Source: Oscillatoriales cyanobacterium (lineage in GTDB: Bacteria > Cyanobacteriota > Cyanobacteriia > Cyanobacteriales > Microcoleaceae). Taken from it: 38,530 bases of DNA. Position numbers and translations under genes: made by a program. The number at the start of each line of letters is the position of its first letter. Within the stretch, counting starts at the first letter, position 1. Below the pieces are notes generated by a model. The model was not told the DNA's origin. It saw only the letters and a program-made list of their open reading frames with translations, and made no database searches. The stretch covers positions 71,673 through 110,202 of the forward strand of contig RDXX01000023.1 in NCBI GenBank assembly GCA_004292955.1. The letters are read 5' to 3'. Below, piece after piece: positions 1-6,781 of this stretch.

Positions 1-645
1 TAATTCCGCATAACACAAATCGTGAACCAACAAAATTTGATGTTTGTGTGCGAAAGCAACAATATCTTTGTAAAATTCGCGGGGGGCCGTTGCTCCGGTC
101 GGATTGCTGGGATAATTAAAGTAGAGAATTTTGGCTTGTTCGGCTACGCTGTCGGGAATGGAACCTAAGTCAATTACCCAGTCATTCTCTGGTTTGAGGA
201 TGATGTTGTGAACTTTGGCACCGGCGATGATTGGGCCGCGAAATAATACGGGATAAGCGGGACTCGGTACTAATACTAAGTCGCCGGGATTGATATAGGC
301 GATCGCAAAATGCGCTAAACCTTCTTTAGAACCCAATAAAGGTAATGCTTCCCCTTCTGGATCGAGTTCAACATTGTAGCGGCGGCTGTACCATTTGGTA
401 ATTGTACGGCGAAAACTGGCAGTTCCTTCAAAGGGCGGATAGCCGTGATTTGCAGGATTTTGGATAGCTGCGATGGCGGCTTCTACTACCGGTTGCGGAG
501 TCGCACCGTCGGGGTTTCCCATTCCTAAGTCTATTAAATCTAGTCCTTGTTCGCGGGCGCGGGCTTTGAGTTCGTCGAGACGGGCAAATACGTAGGGCGG
601 TAGTTTTTGCAACCTGTCAGCAGGGCTAATCCAATCCAAAGTCAT
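1..645 (-). CDS. Class I/II aminotransferase, C-terminus cut by window edge
   Basis: A PLP-dependent aminotransferase of the aspartate/LL-diaminopimelate aminotransferase type, probably acting in cytosolic amino acid metabolism. Only the first 215 residues lie in the window; the frame is still open at base 1. The N-terminus contains GMGNPD (residues 41-46), then SKEG (106-109), and FNYPSNPTGA (176-185), which holds the conserved Asn-Pro of fold type I enzymes. HDLCYAEL (208-215) supplies the Asp that pairs with the PLP ring nitrogen. The PLP lysine would lie beyond the window. The start is ATG at 643-645; I see no clear Shine-Dalgarno sequence. The substrate cannot be read from the sequence, so LL-diaminopimelate, aspartate or alanine aminotransferase are all possible. 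Confidence 0.9.
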   Translation of the reverse strand, partial: MTLDWISPADRLQKLPPYVFARLDELKARAREQGLDLIDLGMGNPDGATPQPVVEAAIAAIQNPANHGYPPFEGTASFRRTITKWYSRRYNVELDPEGEALPLLGSKEGLAHFAIAYINPGDLVLVPSPAYPVLFRGPIIAGAKVHNIILKPENDWVIDLGSIPDSVAEQAKILYFNYPSNPTGATAPREFYKDIVAFAHKHQILLVHDLCYAEL

Positions 646-683
646 TTTTTGTGTATCAGTTATTAGTTGTTTTTCGGGTTCGT

Positions 684-737
684 AGTAAGGACTGAAGTCC
701 TTTCTCACACAGTTTTTTAAGGACTAAAGTCCTTACT
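684..737. repeat. Palindromic AAGGACT/AGTCCTT repeat pair
   Basis: Two imperfect palindromes of the form AAGGACTnAAGTCCTT lie at 684-702 and 719-737. The same element occurs again at 814-834 (decayed) and 850-868 (intact). It looks like a dispersed cyanobacterial repeat that could fold as hairpins in the transcript. Confidence 0.7.
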
Positions 738-810
738 CCAAACTGTTTTAATTATTAATTTTTAATTGTCTCACAAGTTGTGCGGTAGAAAACATCGGAT
801 TTTGCCTGGT
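738..810. repeat. Decayed tandem copy of the dehydrogenase 3' end
   Basis: Bases 738-800 resemble 869-925, which is the end of the dehydrogenase gene and its flank: both have a run of T/A followed by TCAATT or TTAATT, a CTC-CACA motif, GTGCGG and GTAGAAA-CATCG. Together with the palindromes on their left, this makes two tandem copies of about 125 bp. The left copy has no open frame. The 646-878 gap holds nothing else recognisable. Confidence 0.6.
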
Positions 811-878
811 TAGTAGTAAGGATTTCAGTGCTTTCTAGGGCAACCTTTCAAGGACTAAAGTCCTTACTACAAACTTTT

Positions 879-2024
879 TTAATTCTTGATTTTCAATTCT
901 CCCACAGGTGCGGTGGTAGAAACCATCGCTGCCATTAATTGTTCGGGAACAACTTTAAATGGCAGTCTGTGGATGTCCGAATTGGGATGGCAGGCTATTT
1001 CGGCGGCGCGCTGCAATTGTGTGAGGCTAACGTCTCCGAGTCCTAAGTTGTCTAAAGTTTGAGGCAATCCAATCTCGGCGTAGAATTTTAGCAGTTGCTG
1101 TCTGGCGGTTGCTGCTAGTTGATTGTTTTGCAGAATTTCTTCTAGCCGCAGTTGCACTAAAATGCCGTAGGCAACTTTTTCACCGTGCAATGTGCCGTGA
1201 CTTGCTAATAGATGAGTTAGGCCGTTGTGGACGGCGTGGGCGGCAACGGTGCGACACCCGGCCCCGCCAATTCCGCCGATTACTCCTGCTAGCAATACGG
1301 TGGCGTCTGTGACTTCTTGCCAGGTTTCGCTACCTGGTTCTTTGAGGGCGGCGGCTGCTTTTTGGAACAGGATATCGCGCAGGATTCTAGCTTGTTGGAC
1401 GGCAGAAATTATCAGAGTTTGTTCTGAGTGTCCGCTGCTGACTGATGCTTCGTACCATTTGGCGATCGCATCTCCAATTCCTGCTACTAATGTCCGCTGC
1501 GGTGCAGTTTGAATTAAGCCGTAGTCGAGGACTAGCAAATCGGGACATCTGGCTAATGTGACATCGTATTGGAACGCACCTTGTTCGGAATAAATGTTAG
1601 AAAGTGCTGTCCAAGCGGCGCAGGTGGCTGCTGATGTGGGGATGGTGACGATCGCCATTTGGCACTGATGGGCGAGGAGTTTGGCTGCATCCAAGGCTTT
1701 GCCGCCGCCGACGCCGATGATGAAGTCGGCTTTGTGGGTTTGGACGGCTGCGCGGAGGGTTTCGAGGCTGGTTTCGCTGCAATCCTTGCCGTAGGCTGTT
1801 TGCGCGGATTGTAGCTGTTGTTGTTCGAGGATTGGTTGCAGGTAGGGTTGGGCGGCGGCGAGGGAGTTGCTACCGCCGACTATTAGGGGCCGCTTTCCGA
1901 AACGGGCGATCGCATTTCCGGCTTGTGCGAGGGCGTTTTGACCCCGCAATACACAAGCGGGAGCAATTGTCAAGGAATAAATTGCAGTAGGGGTGGCGGT
2001 TTTGGTGCTTTGGGTTTGAGTCAT
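879..2024 (-). CDS. Iron-containing alcohol dehydrogenase family (glycerol dehydrogenase-like)
   Basis: A 381-residue metal-dependent NAD(P)-linked dehydrogenase of the group III/GldA type, cytosolic. The dinucleotide-binding loop is GVGGGKALDAAK (residues 104-115), and IPTSAAT follows at 128-134. The expected metal ligands are present: Asp185 in GIGDAIAKW, His263 in AAHAVHNG and His280 in GTLHGEKVAYG. Length is close to GldA (about 365-380). The start is ATG at 2022-2024. Its substrate could be glycerol or another polyol; the sequence does not decide. Both ends of the gene have been copied: the 3' end in tandem at about 738-810, and an internal piece joined to the upstream region at 5013-5228. 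Confidence 0.88.
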   Translation of the reverse strand: MTQTQSTKTATPTAIYSLTIAPACVLRGQNALAQAGNAIARFGKRPLIVGGSNSLAAAQPYLQPILEQQQLQSAQTAYGKDCSETSLETLRAAVQTHKADFIIGVGGGKALDAAKLLAHQCQMAIVTIPTSAATCAAWTALSNIYSEQGAFQYDVTLARCPDLLVLDYGLIQTAPQRTLVAGIGDAIAKWYEASVSSGHSEQTLIISAVQQARILRDILFQKAAAALKEPGSETWQEVTDATVLLAGVIGGIGGAGCRTVAAHAVHNGLTHLLASHGTLHGEKVAYGILVQLRLEEILQNNQLAATARQQLLKFYAEIGLPQTLDNLGLGDVSLTQLQRAAEIACHPNSDIHRLPFKVVPEQLMAAMVSTTAPVGELKIKN

Positions 2025-2181
2025 CGAACCAGTGGATGAGTGACGGGAAGGTAGACGCTTTGCAGGATTGCTGGATTTTATAGGATAACTCTAACTCGTG
2101 TTGGGCAACATGGTAACTTTTGTAAAGTTTTTATTAAGTATTGTGGTTGGGCATGGGCTGGAGGGTTGTAAGGGCGATCGG

Positions 2182-2187
2182 TATAAT
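2182..2187 (+). promoter_or_regulatory. Probable -10 box of the cupin gene
   Basis: A perfect TATAAT lies 30 bases before the ATG at 2217, which would give a leader of about 20-25 nt. I see no good -35 box at the usual distance. It overlaps the upstream ATG at 2190, which argues that translation starts at 2217. Confidence 0.4.
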
Positions 2188-2216
2188 GAATGTACAGCAC
2201 GGCGAGAATAAAACCT

Positions 2217-2552
2217 ATGACTCAAAGTTTTCAAGACTTATCCACACAACAATTCGCTGATTTATCGGTGTTTCCTGGGACAAGTTGGGTGGTATTAGCT
2301 GAGCCTGTGCCGCAAGGATCGATTCATCGCTTGAAGATGAAGCAAGGTACAATTATTCCAGTTCATACTCATCCGGCTGATGAGTATGTATTCGTCGTTT
2401 CGGGTAGTCTTAAAACGGGCGATCGGGTGTGTGAAGCGGGATGCTTTTGGACAACCCCAAAAGGAACAAGACAAGGAGCGCATGAAGCGTTAACCGATGT
2501 AGAGTTAATCACTATTCGGCTGGGAGCAATGGGAGAATTTGAAGGAACATAA
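2217..2552 (+). CDS. Small cupin-domain protein
   Basis: A 111-residue single-domain cupin, a beta-barrel fold that usually binds a metal and may act as a small sensor, isomerase or ChrR-like protein. The first cupin motif is visible as HTHPADEYVFVVSG with a following G-D pair, giving two His and one Glu as metal ligands; the second motif, around PKGTRQGAHEA, is short. The start is placed at 2217 because the TATAAT box at 2182-2187 makes the ATG at 2190 too close to the transcription start. It is divergent from the dehydrogenase and faces the SGNH pseudogene. The substrate is unknown. Confidence 0.8.
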   Translation: MTQSFQDLSTQQFADLSVFPGTSWVVLAEPVPQGSIHRLKMKQGTIIPVHTHPADEYVFVVSGSLKTGDRVCEAGCFWTTPKGTRQGAHEALTDVELITIRLGAMGEFEGT

Positions 2553-2651
2553 CTTAGGATGAATGGATAGCTATGCAGCTAAATATCGCTAGTATATCGA
2601 TATTGAGTTCTCCTAAGATATGACATTAAATTGCAGCGCAATTCCAAAAAC

Positions 2652-3423
2652 ATGGCAGTGAGCAAACCTACTATTCTGTCGATCGCTCTTTTATTAGTGC
2701 TAGGAAGTTCAATTTTCCTAAATATTCTGCTTTTGGGTCGAGCCAAACAGTATTATCGCGAACTCAATCAAACTCGTTTAGATCCTCTGGGATTGACCAA
2801 CCATCCTATAAATGCCCAGCCAGTTACTAATACCAAGCAAACCCGTGTGGTTTTCTTTGGTGACTCCAGGGCCGCCAGTTGGACATCACCGAATCTCGGT
2901 GAATATGAGTTTATTAACCGGGGAATTGGTTCTCAAACCTCTGTTCAGGCGATCGAGAGATTTGCCTGCCTATCATGTGAGTTCCTTAAAACCCAAAATC
3001 GTAATTATCCAAGTTGGTGTCAACGATCTGAAAACCATTCCCTTGTTTCCTGAAAGCAGAAATGCGATCGTTGCCAATTGTCAAGCAAATATTAAACGAA
3101 TTGTCGAAGAATCTAAGAATCTAGGTGCAGTAGTAATCGTGACTACTATTTTCCCAGTCGGAGAAGTGCCACTAGAACGCAAGCCTTTTTGGTCTGATGA
3201 TATAAGTCGGGCAATTAAAGAAGTCAATACTTACATCGCTACATTAGCTGGAGAGAAAATCATAGTGTTCGATACATTCCCTATTCTTGGCGATAGTCAG
3301 GGAATGATATTACCGAAATATAGAAGCGATGAACTACACTTGAACGAACAAGGGTATGAAATTCTCAATCAGAATTTGTCGCAACTGCTCAATACAATGG
3401 AACAGAAGAAAGTACAGAAATAG
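2652..3423 (+). pseudogene. SGNH/GDSL-type hydrolase, frameshifted
   Basis: Two overlapping frames together encode one SGNH esterase/lipase-like protein. The first frame, from ATG 2652, gives a single N-terminal membrane helix or signal anchor, then VVFFGDSRAASW with the nucleophile Ser (codon 2865-2867), and the block II Gly in NRGIGSQTS. The second frame carries block III GVND (from 3016) and block V DELHLNEQGY (from 3328), which holds the catalytic Asp and His. The frame changes by +1 between about 2955 and 2985, near a GCCTGCCT direct repeat. All four catalytic blocks survive, so the break is recent or a sequencing error. An intact protein of about 255 residues would be membrane-anchored and act outside the cytoplasm. 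Confidence 0.8.
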
Positions 3424-3487
3424 AAAATGTATAAAATTTCATTTTTGACACAGAAACAATATATTAGTTAATGAGAGCCACAAAAAT

Positions 3488-4096
3488 ATGCCATACAGTC
3501 AATTCACAACCATCAGCAAGGTTAAAGAAGCCTTCAATTTAACCACAGTAGAAGGAATCAGATTTCTCCCTAAAATTGCCCCCATCCAACCCAGTATTAG
3601 TCTGGCGGCAACTCTGGAAGAAACTTTACCACTTGCTGTAGCTACAGGCAGCGAAAAAGCCAGATCGGAGCTAATTATTAGCCCTGTGCTTGTAGAGGTT
3701 CGCCGCATTGTCAACCGTCAAATTAGTCTGTTCTCTGGGGAAGATTTCAACGTAGACGAATCTCTGGGATTGAATGGACGCTGCGACTTTTTGATCAGTT
3801 GTTCCACAGAACAATTAGCAATTGAAGCACCCGCCATTATTATTGTAGAGGCAAAACAGGCAGATTTAAAAACAGGAATTGGTCAGTGTGTTGCAGAAAT
3901 GGTGGCGGCACAGAAATTTAATGAAGCTAAACAAAAACCTTTACCTACCCTCTATGGTTGTGTTACTAATGGTCTCCAATGGCAATTTCTTCAGCTTATT
4001 AGAAACGAAGTAACCATCGACCTGAATATTTACTCCTTACCGCCAGTAGAGCAAATTTTGGGTTTTTTAGTTTGGATGGTAAGGTTTGAGAATTGA
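3488..4096 (+). CDS. PD-(D/E)XK nuclease-like protein
   Basis: A 202-residue protein with the active-site layout of the PD-(D/E)XK nuclease superfamily. SELIISPVLVEV contains Glu61 in the first helix, GRCDFLI supplies Asp100, IIIVEAKQ supplies Glu121 and Lys123, and GIGQCVAEMVAAQ (130-142) has the helix Gln typical of RecB-like members. It has no signal peptide or membrane helix. The start ATG at 3488 is the first in frame after a stop. It sits between the broken SGNH gene and an unrecognised AT-rich gene, upstream of two toxin-antitoxin modules. It may be a restriction-like or repair nuclease; no specificity or methylase partner is visible. Confidence 0.65.
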   Translation: MPYSQFTTISKVKEAFNLTTVEGIRFLPKIAPIQPSISLAATLEETLPLAVATGSEKARSELIISPVLVEVRRIVNRQISLFSGEDFNVDESLGLNGRCDFLISCSTEQLAIEAPAIIIVEAKQADLKTGIGQCVAEMVAAQKFNEAKQKPLPTLYGCVTNGLQWQFLQLIRNEVTIDLNIYSLPPVEQILGFLVWMVRFEN

Positions 4097-4162
4097 GATT
4101 TTTGACGGATAAATCAAATAGAGTTTTCAACTTGTGCAGAACTTTTTGCGAATCCTGCCAAA

Positions 4163-4180
4163 AAACAGTAAATACTGTTT
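4163..4180. promoter_or_regulatory. 18-bp perfect palindrome, candidate operator
   Basis: AAACAGTA and TACTGTTT form a perfect inverted repeat of 8-bp arms around AA, 59 bases before the ATG at 4239. This is a plausible binding site for a dimeric repressor. It does not match the cyanobacterial LexA box that I know, and no regulator gene is next to it. Confidence 0.35.
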
Positions 4181-4238
4181 ACGAATTGCTCAATTATTTT
4201 GACTTAGGCTATTAGTTGCATTTAAACTTATTATCAAA

Positions 4239-4955
4239 ATGGGAAAGAAGAAATCTCTTAATGCGAAACGGCTCAAAAGAAATCAGGTTCAGGAATTAAT
4301 AGAATCTGAGGGAAGACTGCATGAGGAGTTTACAAAATTCTTTGAGGAGACATATAGCACTGGATACAAGAATCAGCCTCAAATTTATGAGTTATCAAAT
4401 GATAGATTTCTATTTGTTTTCGATCCAAAAGGATTTTTAAATCCTGGTACAGGATATATTTACTCTAAAGAAGATTTTCTGCGAATGATGCGATGGACAC
4501 AGAAGGTGAGGGATGACTATGCTAATAATCGTGGTAATTCTGTAAGTCATTGGATATATTTTTCAAAAAACAAATTACAGCTTGTTAACAAGGTTGATGA
4601 ATTGATTAATGAGTTAACAATTTATTTAGATATTTTGGATGAGGAGTTGGATTATTCATACAAAAGTTTAGACATTGTATCTAGCAAGGCTGAAAGTTAT
4701 GGATTTGAAAAACTTCAAGCTGATTTATACGATAATCTAGTTGCCTATGTAGGAGAGGTTATACGACGCAGAGTAAAAGGTGATTGGGTTATTAGAGAAG
4801 ATTATCCAGGTTGTGAATACCCTACTATTCAAGTGAATAATGGCGTACTTATGCCTATTAATGTGGTGTGGCAAGAGCTAGGTAGGCTTGAATCAATAAA
4901 TCTACGGCAAGAAGCTGCTAATGAAATAAGACGATTTTCACTCAGATATCGGTAG
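4239..4955 (+). CDS. Unrecognised protein, possible immunity or defence role
   Basis: A 238-residue soluble protein that I do not recognise as a whole. It begins with a very basic stretch (KKKSLNAKRLKRNQ), then a mixed alpha/beta region with an acidic helical segment around 120-150. The C-terminal third has a pattern LVAYVGEVIRRRVKGDW (about 168-184) followed by YPTIQVNNGVLMPINVVWQEL. A similar tyrosine-Gly-Glu-plus-Trp pattern recurs in several small domains of unknown function, some thought to be immunity proteins; this is a recollection, not a search. The gene is clearly richer in A and T than its neighbours, suggesting transfer. A perfect palindrome lies 59 bases upstream. Confidence 0.6.
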   Translation: MGKKKSLNAKRLKRNQVQELIESEGRLHEEFTKFFEETYSTGYKNQPQIYELSNDRFLFVFDPKGFLNPGTGYIYSKEDFLRMMRWTQKVRDDYANNRGNSVSHWIYFSKNKLQLVNKVDELINELTIYLDILDEELDYSYKSLDIVSSKAESYGFEKLQADLYDNLVAYVGEVIRRRVKGDWVIREDYPGCEYPTIQVNNGVLMPINVVWQELGRLESINLRQEAANEIRRFSLRYR

Positions 4956-5012
4956 ATGTCAAATTTTACTAGATTTAGATATGTTGCGCTGCTTAACATT
5001 TATTTGATGTCT

Positions 5013-5228
5013 TTTGCGGCGCTGTTTTAATTAAGCCGTAGTCGAGTATCAATAAATCGGGACATCTGGCTAATGTGACATCGTAAGTGACTGGAAGGTT
5101 GACGCTTTGCAGGATTGCTGGATTTTAGAGGATAACTCTAACTCGTGTTGGGCAACATGGTAACTTTTGTAAAGTTTTTATTAAGTATTGTGGTTGGGCC
5201 TGGGTTGAGGGAGTTGTAAGGGCGATCG
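5013..5228. pseudogene. Rearranged relic of the dehydrogenase gene and its upstream region
   Basis: Bases 5013-5085 are nearly the same as 1493-1567 inside the dehydrogenase gene, and 5086-5228 are nearly the same as 2039-2180, the region before its start codon. The 471 bp between those two source blocks are missing in the copy. The second block keeps long exact stretches, such as a shared run around the AAAGTTTTTATTAAG motif. No open frame remains. Confidence 0.85.
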
Positions 5229-5236
5229 CTTTATCA

Positions 5237-5566
5237 TTAAAATTGAGGCTTAACATACAAATCCCAAACTCGTTTCACTACTTCTGCATCTGCTTGAGAA
5301 ATTTGTCCGATTTTCGCCAGCAACAAAGACTTTTCCAAACAATCTAATCTAGATAAACGCACTGTTGAAGCAATACGCAAACCGCTGGCTTGCCAATCAT
5401 TAAGAAATACATCAGTTTGGCTGCGGGGTTTTGCAGAGGTGACGGCTGCTGCTACCACATCCTCGCCATCCAACCACAATAAAAGTATGGGACGTTTTTT
5501 AGAGCCTGCGCCACCTGTAAAGGGAATATTTGCTACCCAAAAATCACCCGATTCAATAGTCATCAT
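5237..5566 (-). CDS. MazF/PemK-family toxin (endoribonuclease)
   Basis: A 109-residue type II toxin expected to cleave mRNA or other RNA. Family features are GDFWVANIPF near the N-terminus, KKRPILLL (23-30) with the conserved Arg-Pro, TSAKPRSQTDVF (43-54), and STVRLSRL (67-74), followed by the usual hydrophobic IGQIS. Length is typical (about 110). The start at 5564-5566 lies inside the end of the antitoxin gene; the two genes overlap by 14 bases and are read in different frames, so they are translationally coupled. The GAAGGAC upstream of the start can act as ribosome binding site. Confidence 0.88.
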   Translation of the reverse strand: MMTIESGDFWVANIPFTGGAGSKKRPILLLWLDGEDVVAAAVTSAKPRSQTDVFLNDWQASGLRIASTVRLSRLDCLEKSLLLAKIGQISQADAEVVKRVWDLYVKPQF

Positions 5567-5960
5567 AAAGTCCTTCGTCTTCGGGTGCGTAGCTGTTCAA
5601 AAAAGCCTCGTGGCTGCGAGTAATAGCTGAGTCAATTAAAGATTCTTCGCCATCAAGTACCGAAAACTCCGTTAATTCAGGATAAGTCAAAAAATCTTCG
5701 GCTGTAGCTGCTATATATGGTGCTAGTATTTTATGGCGTTCTGCGATCGGCAACCTAGCAATTTCTGTAAGTGAGAGCTTGAGAGTAGGTGCGGTTGTTG
5801 GCGAATTGTTAGACTCAGAACTTTCGCTGGATAACTGCTTTTTCTGTGACGCTTTTTGCACGAGGAATTGTACAAAGTCGAGGACTTCTTCTTGTTTCTC
5901 AGTTGGCAACTGTCGCAGATTCTCTAACACGGCTTGCTCAAAATTGATTGTTTCTGACAT
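5553..5960 (-). CDS. Antitoxin with DUF2281-like N-terminus, partner of the MazF-type toxin
   Basis: A 135-residue protein whose first 45 residues (VLENLRQLPTEKQEEVLDFV and onward) match the DUF2281-type segment found in many cyanobacterial antitoxins. A Ser/Asn-rich linker follows, then a second segment LTEIARLPIAERHKILAPYI with an acidic C-terminal tail that probably wraps the toxin. It precedes the toxin in the operon, the usual order. The start ATG 5958-5960 has a strong AAGGAAGGT about eight bases before it. No classic DNA-binding motif is visible, so autoregulation is uncertain. Confidence 0.8.
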   Translation of the reverse strand: MSETINFEQAVLENLRQLPTEKQEEVLDFVQFLVQKASQKKQLSSESSESNNSPTTAPTLKLSLTEIARLPIAERHKILAPYIAATAEDFLTYPELTEFSVLDGEESLIDSAITRSHEAFLNSYAPEDEGLYDDY

Positions 5961-6142
5961 TTCAATTACCTTCCTTAAGCGTTGATCGGTTTATTTATCA
6001 CGCAGCCAAGTTTTGTAGTTCCATGTTTGCAAATCACGCCGATCACAATTTCGATCGCTAAAATCCTATCCCATCAGCAGTTATATACAGTCATCCAGCA
6101 TTTCATAATCATCCAAGCAATTAGAGGCTGTATTCATAAAAC

Positions 6143-6427
6143 TTAGTAAACATCATCATGAGAGCCAAGAGTCAGCAGTAAAATCTCTGCTTCATCTGTA
6201 TCTGAATTATGAACAAATTTAAACACAATTCGATTGCTATAGTCAATGGAACAAGACCATCTATCCGATAAATCTCCTTTGAGTTTATGAGTCCGTAAAG
6301 TAGGAGCAAATGGCTCTTCAGCAAGTTGTTGTAATGTTTGCTCAACTAAAGAGCGCAATTGCGGATTTTGGCGAACTAAACGCTTGAGCGCACGAGTAAA
6401 GGCTGAACTCCAAATTAAAGTTTTCAC
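6143..6427 (-). CDS. RelE/YafQ-type toxin
   Basis: A 94-residue toxin of the RelE/ParE fold, close to the YafQ/YoeB group that cuts mRNA at the ribosome. It shows WSSAFTRALKRLVRQNP at the N-terminus, HKLKGDLSDRWSCSIDYSN (47-65), RIVFKF, and the C-terminal LLTLGSHDDVY, where His90 is a likely catalytic residue. The start is GTG at 6425-6427, and its GTGA overlaps the antitoxin stop codon by four bases, so the two are coupled. Confidence 0.88.
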   Translation of the reverse strand: MKTLIWSSAFTRALKRLVRQNPQLRSLVEQTLQQLAEEPFAPTLRTHKLKGDLSDRWSCSIDYSNRIVFKFVHNSDTDEAEILLLTLGSHDDVY

Positions 6428-6648
6428 TCATCTAACTCCGCCATCAAGTCGGCAACTGTACCTCGACGCACATTGCCTATTTCATAATCTTTTTCTGACT
6501 CGGCAACTGCTTTCAATAGTTCATCGCGATGCTGTTGCTTAAGACGGTTTTGAATGATATCGATCAGCATATTCTGCTCTTCAGGCGAGAGAGCTTCTAC
6601 GGTATCTATTGCTTTTTGAAAAATAGAAGTCTTTTCAGCTTGAGTCAT
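6424..6648 (-). CDS. Antitoxin of the RelE/YafQ-type module
   Basis: A 74-residue, mostly helical and acidic protein. It contains VEALSPEEQNMLIDIIQNRL, AVAESEKDYEIGN and the C-terminal RRGTVADLMAELDE, a pattern common in cyanobacterial antitoxins paired with RelE-like toxins. It is first in the operon and ends inside the toxin start (GTGA). A TATAAT box on the minus strand at 6675-6680 lies 27 bases before the ATG at 6646-6648, giving a short leader. Confidence 0.82.
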   Translation of the reverse strand: MTQAEKTSIFQKAIDTVEALSPEEQNMLIDIIQNRLKQQHRDELLKAVAESEKDYEIGNVRRGTVADLMAELDE

Positions 6649-6674
6649 GTTTAGGTTAAGGTTGCAATCAGTCT

Positions 6675-6680
6675 ATTATA
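6675..6680 (-). promoter_or_regulatory. Probable -10 box of the RelE-type module
   Basis: The minus strand reads TATAAT here, giving a predicted leader of roughly 20 nt before the antitoxin ATG at 6648. No good -35 box is seen. Confidence 0.4.
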
Positions 6681-6696
6681 GCTTAACTTAATCGAT

Positions 6697-6761
6697 GGGT
6701 GCATCTCAATTTGGGAAGGGCTTCGCCCCTACGAGTATATTTGCAAAAATGAGATGCACCC
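6697..6761. repeat. Palindromic element GGGTGCATCTCA...TGAGATGCACCC
   Basis: Perfect 12-bp inverted arms at 6697-6708 and 6750-6761 enclose about 40 bp that include GGGCTTCGCCCC. A longer, decayed relative lies at 17062-17183. It sits between the antitoxin promoter and the end of the helicase gene and could also act as a bidirectional transcription barrier. Confidence 0.7.
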
Positions 6762-6781
6762 GGTCTATCCTGCCAAGCCAA

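Noticed and set aside
4163..4180. LexA (SOS) box
   Set aside because: The dyad does not fit the cyanobacterial LexA consensus that I know, RGTACNNNDGTWCB. It is kept only as an unidentified operator candidate.
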